The notes: generated from the sequence alone by a model not told the origin. A stretch of 64,000 nucleotides of DNA from Hydractinia symbiolongicarpus (GCF_029227915.1 NC_079887.1:4216001-4280000), one strand, 5' to 3'; positions 12,801 through 27,567 are shown, counted from the first letter of the stretch. Numbers and translations: made by a program.

Positions 12801-15800
12801 TTAAATTATTTTTTCACCACTAAAACGCATGAGACTTGTAGTTTTCCAAAATGTTTTCATTTTTGATGAGACGCTGAATAAAAGAAGTTTAATCGCCGGC
12901 AAACGAAAACCTGCGATTTCCCGTAAATCCCGGACTCGGCCCGTAAAGTCAAAAGTATACAAAGAAAGTACCCAGGGAGTAAATTCATTTCCCAAACGAT
13001 TTTTTAAATTATTATTTCACCACTAAAGCCCATGAGACTTGTAGATTTTAAAAATGTTTTCATTTTTAATGAGACGCTGAATAAAAAAAGTTTAATCGCC
13101 GGCAAACGAAAACCCGCGATTTCCCGGAAATCCCGGGCTTGGCCCGTATAGTCGAATGTATACAAAGAAAGTACCCAGGGAGTAAACTCATTTCCCGAAC
13201 GGTTTTTTAAATTATTTTTTCACCAGTAAAACGCATGAGACTTGTAGTTTTCAGAAATGTTTTCATTTTTGATGAGACGCTGAATAAAAGACGTTTAATC
13301 GCCGGCAAACGAAAACCCGCAACTTCCCGTAAATCCCGGACTCGGCCCGTATAGTCAAAAGTATACAAAGAAAGTACCCAGGGAGTAAACTCATTTCCCG
13401 AACGATTTTTTAATTTTTTTTCCATCACTAAAACGCCTGAGACTTGTAGTTTTCAGAACTGTTTTCATTTTTGATGAGACGCTTAATGAAAGTGGCTTAA
13501 TCGCTGGCAAACGCAAATCCCTGATTTCCCGTAAATCCCGGGCTTGGCCCGTATAGTCAAATGTATACAAAGAAAGTACCCTGTGAGTAAACTCATTTCC
13601 AAAACGATTTTTTAAATTATCTTTTCACCACTAAAACGCATGAGACTTGTAGTTTTCAAAAATGTTTTCATTTTTGATGAGACGCTGAATAAAAGAAGTT
13701 TAATCGCCGGCAAACGAAAACCCGCGACTTCCCGTATATCCCGGACTCGGCCCGTATAGTCAAAAGTATACAAAGAAAGAACCCAGGGAGTAAACTCATT
13801 TCCCGAACGATTTTTTAAATTATTTTTTCACCACTAAAACGCATGAGACTTGTAGTTTTCCAAAATGTTTTCATTTTTGATGAGACGCTGAATAAAAGAA
13901 GTTTAATCGCCGGCAAACGAAAACCTGCGATTTCCCGTAAATCCCGGACTCGGCCCGTATAGTCAAAAGTACACGAAGAAAGTACCCAGGGAGTAAACTC
14001 ATTCCTCGAACGATTTTTTAAATTATTTTTCCACCACTAAAACGCATGAGACTTGTAGTTTTCAGAAATGTTTTCATTTTTGATGAGACGCTTAATGAAA
14101 GTGGTTTAATCGCCGGCAAACGAAAACCCGTGATTTCCCGTAAATCCCGGCTTGGCCGTATAGTCGAATGTATACAAAGAAAGTACCCTGTGAGTAAACT
14201 CATTTCCAAAACGATTTTTTAAATTATTTTTTCACCACTAAAACGCATGAGACTTGTAGTTTTCAGAAATGTTTTCATTTTTGATGAGACGCTGAATAAA
14301 AGATGTTTAATCGCCGGCAAACGAAAACCCGTGATTTCCCGTAAATCCCGGATTCGGCCCGTATAGTCAAAAGTATACAAAGAAAGTACCCAGGGAGTAA
14401 ACTCATTTCCCGAACGATTTTTTAATTTTTTTTCCATCACTAAAACGCCTGAGACTTGTAGTTTTCAGAAATGTTTTCATTTTTGATGAGACGCTTAATG
14501 AAAGTGGTTTAATCGCTGGCAAACGAAAACCCCTGATTTCCCGTAAATCCCGGGCTTGGCCCGTATAGTCAAATGTATACGAAGAAAGTACCCTGTGAGT
14601 AAACTCATTTCCCGAACGGTTTTTTAAATTATTTTTTCACCAGTAAAACGCATGAGACTTGTAGTTTTCAGAAATGTTTTCATTTTTGATGAGACGCTGA
14701 ATAAAAGACGTTTAATCGCCGGCAAACGAAAACCCGCAACTTCCCGTAAATCCCGGACTCGGCCCGTATAGTCAAAAGTATACAAAGAAAGTACCCAGGG
14801 AGTAAACTCATTTCCCGAACGATTTTTTAATTTTTTTTCCATCACTAAAACGCCTGAGACTTGTAGTTTTCAGAACTGTTTTCATTTTTGATGAGACGCT
14901 TAATGAAAGTGGCTTAATCGCTGGCAAACGCAAATCCCTGATTTCCCGTAAATCCCGGGCTTGGCCCGTATAGTCAAATGTATACAAAGAAAGTACCCTG
15001 TGAGTAAACTCATTTCCAAAACGATTTTTTAAATTATCTTTTCACCACTAAAACGCATGAGACTTGTAGTTTTCAAAAATGTTTTCATTTTTGATGAGAC
15101 GCTGAATAAAAGAAGTTTAATCGCCGGCAAACGAAAACCCGCGACTTCCCGTATATCCCGGACTCGGCCCGTATAGTCAAAAGTATACAAAGAAAGAACC
15201 CAGGGAGTAAACTCATTTCCCGAACGATTTTTTAAATTATTTTTTCACCACTAAAACGCATGAGACTTGTAGTTTTCCAAAATGTTTTCATTTTTGATGA
15301 GACGCTGAATAAAAGAAGTTTAATCGCCGGCAAACGAAAACCTGCGATTTCCCGTAAATCCCGGACTCGGCCCGTATAGTCAAAAGTACACGAAGAAAGT
15401 ACCCAGGGAGTAAACTCATTCCTCGAACGATTTTTTAAATTATTTTTCCACCACTAAAACGCATGAGACTTGTAGTTTTCAGAAATGTTTTCATTTTTGA
15501 TGAGACGCTTAATGAAAGTGGTTTAATCGCCGGCAAACGAAAACCCGTGATTTCCCGTAAATCCCGGCTTGGCCGTATAGTCGAATGTATACAAAGAAAG
15601 TACCCTGTGAGTAAACTCATTTCCAAAACGATTTTTTAAATTATTTTTTCACCACTAAAACGCATGAGACTTGTAGTTTTCAGAAATGTTTTCATTTTTG
15701 ATGAGACGCTGAATAAAAGACGTTTAATCGCCGGCAAACGAAAACCCGCGATTTCCCGTAAATCCCGGATTCGGCCCGTATAGTCAAAAGTATACAAAGA

Positions 15801-18800
15801 AAGTACCCAGGGAGTAAACTCATTTCCCGAACGATTTTTTAATTTTTTTTCCATCACTAAAACGCCTGAGACTTGTAGTTTTCAGAAATGTTTTCATTTT
15901 TGATGAGACGCTTAATGAAAGTGGTTTAATCGCTGGCAAACGAAAACCCCTGATTTCCCGTAAATCCCGGGCTTGGCCCGTATAGTCAAATGTATACGAA
16001 GAAAGTACCCTGTGAGTAAACTCATTTCCAAAACGATTTTTTAAATTATCTTTTCACCATTAAAACGCATGAGACTTGTAGTTTTCAAAAATGTTTTCAT
16101 TTTTGATGAGACGCTGAATAAAAGAAGTTTAATCGCCGGCAAACGAAAACCGGCGACTTCCCATATATCCCGGACTCGGCCCGTATAGTCAAAAGTATAC
16201 AAAGAAAGTACCCAGGGAGTAAACTCATTTCCCGAACGATTTTTTAATTTTTTTTCCATCACTAAAACGCCTGAGACTTGTAGTTTTCAGAAATGTTTTC
16301 ATTTTTGATGAGACGCTTAATGAAAGTGGTTTAATCGCTGGCAAACGAAAACCCCTGATTTCCCGTAAATCCCGGGCTTGGCCCGTATAGTCAAATGTAT
16401 ACGAAGAAAGTACCCTGTGAGTAAACTCATTTCCAAAACGATTTTTTAAATTATCTTTTCACCATTAAAACGCATGAGACTTGTAGTTTTCAAAAATGTT
16501 TTCATTTTTGATGAGACGCTGAATAAAAGAAGTTTAATCGCCGGCAAACGAAAACCGGCGACTTCCCATATATCCCGGACTCGGCCCGTATAGTCAAAAG
16601 TATACAAAGAAAGAACCCAGGGAGTAAACTCATTTCCCGAACGATTTTTTAAATTATTTTTTCACCACTAAAACGCATGAGACTTGTAGTTTTCCAAAAT
16701 GTTTTCATTTTTGATGAGACGCTGAATAAAAGAAGTTTAATCGCCGGCAAAACGAAAACCTGCGATTTCCCGTAAATCCCGGACTCGGCCCGTATAGTCA
16801 AAAGTACACGAAGAAAGTACCCAGGGAGTAAACTCATTTCCCGAACGATTTTTTAAATTATTTTTTCACCACTAAAACGCATGAGACTTGTAGTTTTCAG
16901 AAATGTTTTCATTTTTGATGAGACGCTTAATGAAAGTGGTTTAATCGCCGGCAAACGAAAACCCGTGATTTCCCGTAAATCCTGGGCTTGGCCCGTATAG
17001 TCAAATGTAAACAAAGAAATTACCCTGTGAGTAAACTCATTTCCAAAACGATTCTTTAAATTATCTTTTCACCACTAAAACGCATGAAACTTGTAGTTTT
17101 CAAAAATGTTTTCATTTTTGATGAGACGCTGAATAAAAGAAGTTTAATCGCCGGCAAACGAAAACCCGCGACTTCCCGTATATCCCGGACTCGGCCCGTA
17201 TAGTCAAAAGTATACAAAGAAAGAACCCAGGGAGTACACTCATTTCCCGAACGATTTTTTAAATTATTTTTTCACCACTAAAACGCATGAGACTTGTAGT
17301 TTTCCAAAATGTTTTCATTTTTGATGAGACGCTGAATAAAAGAAGTTTAATCGCCGGCAAACGAAAACCTGCGATTTCCCGTAAATCCCGGACTCGGCCC
17401 GTAAAGTCAAAAGTATACAAAGAAAGTACCCAGGGAGTAAATTCATTTCCCAAACGATTTTTTAAATTATTATTTCACCACTAAAGCCCATGAGACTTGT
17501 AGATTTTAAAAATGTTTTCATTTTTAATGAGACGCTGAATAAAAAAAGTTTAATCGCCGGCAAACGAAAACCCGCGATTTCCCGGAAATCCCGGGCTTGG
17601 CCCGTATAGTCGAATGTATACAAAGAAAGTACCCAGGGAGTAAACTCATTTCCCGAACGGTTTTTTAAATTATTTTTTCACCAGTAAAACGCATGAGACT
17701 TGTAGTTTTCAGAAATGTTTTCATTTTTGATGAGACGCTGAATAAAAGACGTTTAATCGCCGGCAAACGAAAACCCGCAACTTCCCGTAAATCCCGGACT
17801 CGGCCCGTATAGTCAAAAGTATACAAAGAAAGTACCCAGGGAGTAAACTCATTTCCCGAACGATTTTTTAATTTTTTTTCCATCACTAAAACGCCTGAGA
17901 CTTGTAGTTTTCAGAACTGTTTTCATTTTTGATGAGACGCTTAATGAAAGTGGCTTAATCGCTGGCAAACGCAAACCCCTGATTTCCCGTAAATCCCGGA
18001 CTCGGCCCGTATAGTCAAAAGTATACAAAGAAAGAACCCAGGGAGTAAACTCATTTCCCGAACGATTTTTTAAATTATTTTTTCACCACTAAAACGCATG
18101 AGACTTGTAGTTTTCCAAAATGTTTTCATTTTTGATGAGACGCTGAATAAAAGAAGTTTAATCGCCGGCAAAACGAAAACCTGCGATTTCCCGTAAATCC
18201 CGGACTCGGCCCGTATAGTCAAAAGTACACGAAGAAAGTACCCAGGGAGTAAACTCATTTCCCGAACGATTTTTTAAATTATTTTTTCACCACTAAAACG
18301 CATGAGACTTGTAGTTTTCAGAAATGTTTTCATTTTTGATGAGACGCTTAATGAAAGTGGTTTAATCGCCGGCAAACGAAAACCCGTGATTTCCCGTAAA
18401 TCCCGGGCTTGGCCCGTATAGTCAAATGTAAACAAAGAAATTACCCTGTGAGTAAACTCATTTCCAAAACGATTCTTTAAATTATCTTTTCACCACTAAA
18501 ACGCATGAAACTTGTAGTTTTCAAAAATGTTTTCATTTTTGATGAGACGCTGAATAAAAGAAGTTTAATCGCCGGCAAACGAAAACCCGCGACTTCCCGT
18601 ATATCCCGGACTCGGCCCGTATAGTCAAAAGTATACAAAGAAAGAACCCAGGGAGTACACTCATTTCCCGAACGATTTTTTAAATTATTTTTTCACCACT
18701 AAAACGCATGAGACTTGTAGTTTTCCAAAATGTTTTCATTTTTGATGAGACGCTGAATAAAAGAAGTTTAATCGCCGGCAAACGAAAACCTGCGATTTCC

Positions 18801-20500
18801 CGTAAATCCCGGACTCGGCCCGTAAAGTCAAAAGTATACAAAGAAAGTACCCAGGGAGTAAATTCATTTCCCAAACGATTTTTTAAATTATTATTTCACC
18901 ACTAAAGCCCATGAGACTTGTAGATTTTAAAAATGTTTTCATTTTTAATGAGACGCTGAATAAAAAAAGTTTAATCGCCGGCAAACGAAAACCCGCGATT
19001 TCCCGGAAATCCCGGGCTTGGCCCGTATAGTCGAATGTATACAAAGAAAGTACCCAGGGAGTAAACTCATTTCCCGAACGGTTTTTTAAATTATTTTTTC
19101 ACCAGTAAAACGCATGAGACTTGTAGTTTTCAGAAATGTTTTCATTTTTGATGAGACGCTGAATAAAAGACGTTTAATCGCCGGCAAACGAAAACCCGCA
19201 ACTTCCCGTAAATCCCGGACTCGGCCCGTATAGTCAAAAGTATACAAAGAAAGTACCCAGGGAGTAAACTCATTTCCCGAACGATTTTTTAATTTTTTTT
19301 CCATCACTAAAACGCCTGAGACTTGTAGTTTTCAGAACTGTTTTCATTTTTGATGAGACGCTTAATGAAAGTGGCTTAATCGCTGGCAAACGCAAACCCC
19401 TGATTTCCCGTAAATCCCGGGCTTGGCCCGTATAGTCAAATGTATACAAAGAAAGTACCCTGTGAGTAAACTCATTTCCAAAACGATTTTTTAAATTATC
19501 TTTTCACCACTAAAACGCATGAGACTTGTAGTTTTCAAAAATGTTTTCATTTTTGATGAGACGCTGAATAAAAGAAGTTTAATCGCCGGCAAACGAAAAC
19601 CCGCGACTTCCCGTATATCCCGGACTCGGCCCGTATAGTCAAAAGTATACAAAGAAAGAACCCAGGGAGTAAACTCATTTCCCGAACGATTTTTTAAATT
19701 ATTTTTTCACCACTAAAACGCATGAGACTTGTAGTTTTCCAAAATGTTTTCATTTTTGATGAGACGCTGAATAAAAGAAGTTTAATCGCCGGCAAACGAA
19801 AACCTGCGATTTCCCGTAAGTCCCGGACTCGGCCCGTATAGTCAAAAGTACACGAAGAAAGTACCCAGGGAGTAAACTCATTCCTCGAACGATTTTTTAA
19901 ATTATTTTTCCACCACTAAAACGCATGAGACTTGTAGTTTTCAGAAATGTTTTTATTTTTGATGAGACGCTTAATGAAAGTGGTTTAATCGCCGGCAAAC
20001 GAAAACCCGTGATTTCCCGTAAATCCCGGCTTGGCCGTATAGTCGAATGTATACAAAGAAAGTACCCTGTGAGTAAACTCATTTCCAAAACGATTTTTTA
20101 AATTATTTTTTCACCACTAAAACGCATGAGACTTGTAGTTTTCAGAAATGTTTTCATTTTTGATGAGACGCTGAATAAAAGACGTTTAATCGCCGGCAAA
20201 CGAAAACCCGCGACTTCCCGTAAATCCCGGATTCGGCCCGTATAGTCAAAAGTATACAAAGAAAGTACCCAGGGAGTAAACTCATTTCCCGAACGATTTT
20301 TTAATTTTTTTTCCATCACTAAAACGCCTGAGACTTGTAGTTTTCAGAAATGTTTTCATTTTTGATGAGACGCTTAATGAAAGTGGTTTAATCGCCGGCA
20401 AACGAAAACCCTTGATTTCCCGTAAATCCCAGCTTCGCCGTATAGTCGAATGTATACAAAGAAAGTACCCTGTGAGTAAACTCATTTCCAAAACGATTTT
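12801..20500 (+). repeat. Satellite zone 4: 7-monomer higher-order repeat (1,417-1,421 bp)
   Basis: Distinctive monomers recur at seven-monomer spacing. The ccagtaaaacgcatgag monomer with gaataaaagacg is at about 13230, 14647, 17688 and 19109. The gaactgttttcatttttg/gtggcttaatcgctgg monomer follows each of these. The M1/M2 pair is at 12829, 17287 and 18708. The private extra-A variant cggcaaaacgaaaacc is at about 16748 and 18169 (offset 1,421). A poly-T-shortened spacer (ttttttaattttttttcc) marks one monomer per unit. A 406-bp dimer with caccattaaaacg and cccatatatccc is repeated at 16055 and 16461. No gene is present. Confidence 0.88.
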
Positions 20501-23500
20501 TTAAATTATCTTTTCACCACTAAAACGCATGAGACTTGTAGTTTTCAAAAATGTTTTCATTTTTGATGAGACGCTGAATAAAAGAAGTTTAATCGCCGGC
20601 AAACGAAAACCCGCGACTTCCCGTAAATCCCGGACTCGGCCCGTATAGTCAAAAGTATACAAAGAAAGAACCCAGGGAGTAAACTCATTTCACGAACGAT
20701 TTTTTAAATTATTTTTCCACCACTAAAACGCATGAGACTTGTAGTTTTCAGAAATGTTTTCATTTTTGATGAGACGCTTAATGAAAGTGGTTTAATCGCC
20801 GGCAAACGAAAACCCGTGATTTCCCGTAAATCCCGGGCTTGGCCCGTATAGTCGAATGTATACAAAGAAATTACCCTGTGAGTAAACTCATTTCCAAAAC
20901 GATTCTTTAAATTATCTTTTCACCAGTAAAGCCCATGAGACTTGCAGATTTTAAAAATGTTTTCATTTTTGATGAGACGCTGAATAAAAAAAGTTTAATC
21001 GCCGGCAAACGAAAACCCGCGATTTCCCGGAAATCCCGGGCTTGGCCCGTATAGTCGAATGTATACAAAGAAAGTACCCAGGGAGTAAACTCATTTCCCG
21101 AACGATTTTTTAAATTATTGTTTCACCACTAAAACGCATGAGACTTGTAGTTTTCAGAAATGTTTTCATTTTTGATGAGACGCTTAATGAAAGTGGTTTA
21201 ATCGCCGGCAAACGAAAACCCGTGATTTCCCGTAAATCCCGGGCTTGGCCCGTATAGTCAAATGTATACAAAGAAAGTACCCTGTGAGTAAACTCATTTC
21301 CAAAACGATTTTTTAAATTATCTTTTCACCACTAAAACGCATGAGACTTGTAGTTTTCAAAAATGTTTTCATTTTTGATGAGACGCTGAATAAAAGAAGT
21401 TTAATCGCCGGCAAACGAAAACCCGCGACTTCCCGTAAATCCCGGACTCGGCCCGTATAGTCAAAAGTATACAAAGAAAGAACCCAGGGAGTAAACTCAT
21501 TTCCCGAACGATTTTTTAAATTATTTTTTCACCACTAAAACGCATGAGACTTGTAGTTTTCAGAAATGTTTTCATTTTTGATGAGACGCTTAATGAAAGT
21601 GATTTAATCGCCGGCAAACGAAAACCCGTGATTTCCCGTAAATCCCGGGCTTGGCCCGTATAGTCGAATGTATACAAAGAAATTACCCTGTGAGTAAACT
21701 CATTTCCAAAACGATTCTTTAAATTATCTTTTCACCACTAAAACGCATGAGACTTGTAGTTTTCAAAAATGTTTTTATTTTTGATGAGACGGTGAATAAA
21801 AGACGTTTAATCGCCGGCAAACGAAAACCCGCGACTTCCCGTATATCCCGGACTCGGCCCGTATAGTCAAAAGTATACAAAGAAAGAACCCAGGGAGTAA
21901 ACTCATTTCCCGAACGATTTTTTAAATTATTTTTTCACCACTAAAACGCATGAGACTTGTAGTTTTCCAAAATATTTTCATTTTTGATGAGACGCTGAAT
22001 AAAAGAAGTTTAATCGCCGGCAAACGAAAACCTGTGATTTCCCGTAAATCCCGGACTCGGCCAGTAAAGTCAAAAGTATACAAAGAAAGTACCCAGCGAG
22101 TAAACTCATTTCCCAAACGATTTTTTAAATTATTATTTCACCACTAAAGCCCATGAGACTTGTAGATTTTAAAAATGTTTTCATTTTTGATGAGACGCTG
22201 AATAAAAAAAGTTTAATCGCCAGCAAACGAAAACCCACGATTTCCCGGAAATCCCGGGCTTGGCCCGTATAGTCGAATGTTTACAAAGAACGTAGCCAGG
22301 GAGTAAACTCATTTCCCGAACGATTTTTTAAATTATTTTTTCACCACTAAAACGCATGAGACTTGTAGTTTTCAAAAATGTTTTCATTTTTGATGAGACG
22401 CTGAATAAAAGAAGTTTAATCGCCGGCAAACGAAAACCCGCGACTTCCCGTATATCCCGGACTCGGCCCGTATAGTCAAAAGTATACAAAGAAAGAACCC
22501 AGGGAGTAAACTCATTTCCCGAACGATTTTTTAAATTATTTTTTCACCACTAAAACGCATGAGACTTGTAGTTTTCCAAAATGTTTTCATTTTTGATGAG
22601 ACGCTGAATAAAAGAAGTTTAATCGCCGGCAAACGAAAACCTGCGATTTCCCGTAAATCCCGGACTCGGCCCGTATAGTCAAAAGTACACGAAGAAAGTA
22701 CCCAGGGAGTAAACTCATTCCTCGAACGATTTTTTAAATTATTTTTCCACCACTAAAACGCATGAGACTTGTAGTTTTCAGAAATGTTTTCATTTTTGAT
22801 GAGACGCTTAATGAAAGTGGTTTAATCGCCAGCAAACGAAAACCCGTGATTTCCCGTAAATCCCGGCTTGGCCGTATAGTCGAATGTATACAAAGAAAGT
22901 ACCCTGTGAGTAAACTCATTTCCAAAACGATTTTTTAAATTATTTTTTCACCACTAAAACGCATGAGACTTGTAGTTTTCAGAAATGTTTTCATTTTTGA
23001 TGAGACGCTGAATAAAAGACGTTTAATCGCCGGCAAACGAAAACCCGCGACTTCCCGTAAATCCCGGATTCGGCCCGTATAGTCAAAAGTATACAAAGAA
23101 AGTACCCAGGGAGTAAACTCATTTCCCGAACGATTTTTTAATTTTTGTTCCATCACTAAAACGCCTGAGACTTGTAGTTTTCAGAAATGTTTTCATTTTT
23201 GATGAGACGCTTAATGAAAGTGGTTTAATCGCTGGCAAACGAAAACCCCTGATTTCCCGTAAATCCCGGGCTTGGCCCGTATAGTCAAATGTATACGAAA
23301 AAAAGTACCCTGTGAGTAAACTCATTTCCAAAACGATTTTTTAAATTATCTTTTCACCACTAAAACGCATGAGACTTGTAGTTTTCAAAAATGTTTTCAT
23401 TTTTGATGAGACGCTGAATAAAAGAAGTTTAATCGCCGGCAAACGAAAACCCGCGACTTCCCATATATCCCGGACTCGGCCCGTATAGTCAAAAGTATAC

Positions 23501-25521
23501 AAAGAAAGAACCCAGGGAGTAAACTCATTTCCCGAACGATTTTTTAAATTATTTTTTCACCACTAAAACGCATGAGACTTGTAGTTTTCCAAAATGTTTT
23601 CATTTTTGATGAGACGCTGAATAAAAGAAGTTTAATCGCCGGCAAACGAAAACCTGCGATTTCCCGTAAATCCCGGACTCCGCCCGTATAGTCAAAAGTA
23701 CACGAAGAAAGTACCCAGGGAGTAAACTCATTCCCCGAACGATTTTTTAAATTATTTTTCCACCACTAAAACGCATGAGACTTGTAGTTTTCAGAAATGT
23801 TTTCATTTTTGATGAGACGCTTAATGAAAGTGGTTTAATCGCCGGCAAACGAAAACCCGTGATTTCCCGTAAATCCCGGCTTGGCCGTATAGTCGAATGT
23901 ATACAAAGAAAGTACCCTGTGAGTAAACTCATTTCCAAAACGATTTTTTAAATTATCTTTTCACCACTAAAACGCATGAGACTTGTAGTTTTCAAAAATG
24001 TTTTCATTTTTGATGAGACGCTGAATAAAAGAAGTTTAATCGCCGGCAAACGAAAACCCGCGACTTCCCGTAAATCCCGGACTCGGCCCGTATAGTCAAA
24101 AGTATACAAAGAAAGAACCCAGGGAGTAAACTCATTTCCCGAACGATTTTTTAAATTATTTTTCCACCACTAAAACGCATGCGACTTGTAGTTTTCAGAA
24201 ATGTTTTCATTTTTGATGAGACGTTTAATGAAAGTGGTTTAATCGCCGGCAAACGAAAACCCGTGATTTCCCGTAAATCCCGGGCTTGGCCCGTATAGTC
24301 GAATGTATACAAAGAAATTACCCTGTGAGTAAACTCATTTCCAAAACGATTCTTTAAATTATCTTTTCACCACTAAAACGCATGAGACTTGTAGTTTTCA
24401 AAAATGTTTTCATTTTTGATGAGACGCTGAATAAAAGAAGTTTAATCGCCGGCAAACGAAAACCCGCGACTTCCCGTATATCCCGGACTCGGCCCGTATA
24501 GTCAAAAGTATACAAAGAAAGAACCCAGGGAGTAAACTCATTTCCCGAACGATTTTTTAAATTATTTTTTCACCACTAAAACGCATGAGACTTGTAGTTT
24601 TCCAAAATGTTTTCATTTTTGATGAGACGCTGAATAAAAGAAGTTTAATCGCCGGCAAACGAAAACCTGGGATTTCTCGTAAATCCCGGACTCGGCCCGT
24701 AAAGTCAAAAGTATACAAAGAAAGTACCCAGGGAGTAAACTCATTTCCCAAACGATTTTTTAAATTATTATTTCACCACTAAAGCCCATGAGACTTGTAG
24801 ATTTTAAAAATGTTTTCATTTTTGATGAGACGCTGAATAAAAAAAGTTTAATCGCCGGCAAACGAAAACCCGCGATTTCCCGGAAATCCCGGGCTTTGCC
24901 CGTATAGTCGAATGTATACAAAGAAAGTACCCAGGAAGTAAACTCATTTCCCGAACGATTTTTTAAATTATTTTTTCACCACTAAAACGCATGAGACTTG
25001 TAGTTTTCAGAAATGTTTTCATTTTTGATGAGACGCTTAATGAAAGTGGTTTAATCGCCGGCAAACGAAAACCCGTGATTTCCCGTAAATCCCGGGCTTG
25101 GCCCGTATAGTCAAATGTATACAAAGAAAGTACCCTGTGAGTAAACTCATTTCCAAAACGATTTTTTAAATTATCTTTTCACCACTAAAACGCATGAGAC
25201 TTGTAGTTTTCAAAAATGTTTTCATTTTTGATGAGACGTTGAATAAAAGAAGTTTAATCGCCGGCAAACGAAAACCCGCGACTTCCCGTAAATCCCGGAC
25301 TCGGCCCGTATAGTCAAAAGTATACAAAGAAAGAACCCAGGGAGTAAACTCATTTCCCGAACGATTTTTTAAATTATTTTTTCACCACTAAAACGCATGA
25401 GACTTGTAGTTTTCAGAAATGTTTTCATTTTTGATGAGACGCTTAATGAAAGTGATTTAATCGCCGGCAAACGAAAACCCGTGATTTCCCGTAAATCCCG
25501 GGCTTGGCCCGTATAGTCGAA
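20501..25521 (+). repeat. Satellite zone 5: mixed 14- and 19-monomer periods
   Basis: About 25 monomers. The segment around 19900-20500 is matched at 22735-23340 (offset 2,837 bp). Markers gtgatttaatcgcc (21600) and gagacggtgaataaaag (21788) recur at 25455 and 25641 (offset about 3,853 bp), then continue into the HOR that surrounds the retrotransposon. M2 monomers with cccggaaatcccggg appear regularly from here on. No gene is present. Confidence 0.83.
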
Positions 25522-27555
25522 TGTATACAAAGAAATTACCCTGTGAGTAAACTCATTTCCAAAACGATTCTTTAAATTATCTTTTCACCACTAAAACGCA
25601 TGAGACTTGTAGTTTTCAAAAATGTTTTCATTTTTGATGAGACGGTGAATAAAAGAAGTTTAATCGCCGGCAAACGAAAACCCGCGACTTCCCGTATATC
25701 CCGGACTCGGCCCGTATAGTCAAAAGTATACAAAGAAAGAACCCAGGGAGTAAACTCATTTCCCGAACGATTTTTTAAATTATTTTTTCACCACTAAAAC
25801 GCATGAGACTTGTAGTTTTCCAAAATGTTTTCATTTTTGATGAGACGCTGAATAAAAGAAGTTTAATCGCCGGCAAACGAAAACCTGTGATTTCCCGTAA
25901 ATCCCGGACTCGGCCAGTAAAGTCAAAAGTAAACAAAGAAAGTACCCAGGGAGTAAACTCATTTCCCAAACGATTTTTTAAATTATTATATCACCACTAA
26001 AGCCCATGAGACTTGTAGATTTTAAAAATGTTTTCATTTTTGATGAGACGCTGAATAAAAAAAGTTTAATCGCCGGCAAACAAAAACCCGCGATTTCCCG
26101 GAAATCCCGGGCTTGGCCCGTATATTCGAATGTATACAAAGAAAGTACCCAGGGAGTAAACACATTTTCCGAACGATTTTTTAAATTATTTTTTCACCAC
26201 TAAAACGCATGAGACTTGTAGTTTTCAGAAATGTTTTCATTTTTGATGAGATGCTCAATGAAAGTGGTTTAATCGCCGGCAAACGAAAACCCGTGATTTC
26301 CCGTAAATCCCGGGCTTGGCCCGTATAGTCAAATGTATACAAAGAAAGTACCCTGTGAGTAAACTCATTTCCAAAACGATTTTTTAAATTATCTTTTCAC
26401 CACTAAAACGCTTGAGACTTGTAGTTTTCAAAAATGTTTTCATTTTTGATGAGACGCTAAATAAAAGAAGTTTAATCGCCGGCAAACGAAAACCCGCGAC
26501 TTCCCGTAAATCCCGGACTCGGCCTGCATAGTCAAAAGTATACAAAGAAAGAACCCAGGGAGTAAACTCATTTCCCGAACGATTTTTTAAATTATTTTTT
26601 CACCACTAAAACGCATGAGACTTGTAGTTTTCAAAAACGTTTTCATTTTTGATGAGATGCTGAATAAAAGAAGTTTAGTCGCCGGCAAACGAAAACCTGC
26701 GATTTCCCGTAAATCCCGGACTCGGCCCGTAAAGTCAAAAGTATACAAAGAAAGTACCCAGGGAGTAAACTCATTTTCCAAACGATTTTTTAAATTATTA
26801 TTTCACCACTAAAGCCCATGAGACTTGTAGATTTTAAAAATGTTTTCATTTTTGATGAGACGCTGAATAAAAGACGTTTAATCGCCGGCAAACGAAAACC
26901 CGCGACTTCCCGTAAATCCCGGATTCGGCCCGTATAGTCAAAAGTATACAAAGAAAGTACCCAGGGAGTAAACTCATTTCCCGAACGATTTTTTAATTTT
27001 TTTGCCATCACTAAAACGGATGAGGCTTGTAGTTTTCAGAAATGTTTTCATTTTTGATGAGACGCTTAATGAAAGTGGTTTAATCGCCGGCAAACGAAAA
27101 CCCGTGATTTCCCGTAAATCCCGGGCTTGGCCCGTATAGTCAAATGTATACAAAGAAAGTACCCTGTGAGTAAACTCATTTCCAAAACGATTTTTTAAAT
27201 TATCTTTTCACCACTAAAACGCATGAGACTTGTAGTTTTCAAAAATGTTTTCATTTTTGATGAGACGTTGAATAAAAGAAGTTTAATCGCCGGCAAACGA
27301 AAACCCGCGACTTCCCGTAAATCCCGGACTCGGCCCGTATAGTCAAAAGTATACAAAGAAAGAACCCAGGGAGTAAACTCATTTCCCGAACGATTTTTTA
27401 AATTATTTTTTCACCACTAAAACGCATGAGACTTGTAGTTTTCAGAAATGTTTTCATTTTTGATGAGACGCTTAATGAAAGTGATTTAATCGCCGGCAAA
27501 CGAAAACCCGTGATTTCCCGTAAATCCCGGGCTTGGCCCCTATAGTCGAATGTAT
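25522..27555 (+). repeat. 10-monomer HOR copy left of the LINE
   Basis: The copy spans from the empty site tgtatacaaagaaatt at 25522 to the interrupted equivalent at 27551-27555, which is 2,029 bp or 10 monomers. Its markers are gagacggtgaata, the M1 monomer with ggccagtaaagtc, the M2 monomer with gtatattcgaatg, a cttgagacttg monomer, ggcctgcatagtc, gatgagatgctg, ttttgccatcac with cggatgaggcttg, gagacgttgaata and gtgatttaatcg. The same ordered set recurs in the two copies to the right. Confidence 0.88.
27551..27555 (+). repeat. Target-site duplication, left copy (TGTAT)
   Basis: The sequence gaaTGTAT ends the satellite here; the uninterrupted satellite reads gaatgtatacaaag (for example 25519-25532). 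The same five bases restart the satellite at 28610. A short direct repeat flanking the insert is the expected trace of target-primed reverse transcription. The right edge of the duplication is slightly ambiguous because the element's tail also starts with T and A. Confidence 0.8.
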
Positions 27556-27567
27556 TATTATTATTTC
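27556..27567 (-). repeat. AAT/TAA microsatellite tail of the LINE
   Basis: On the minus strand the element ends in gaaataataata directly before the target site. Several non-LTR families end in such short microsatellite tails rather than poly(A). Confidence 0.72.

Noticed and set aside
1-27555. CRISPR-like regular array.
   Set aside because: The whole 203-bp unit is repeated with no unique spacers, units are far too long, and there are no cas genes; this is tandem satellite DNA.
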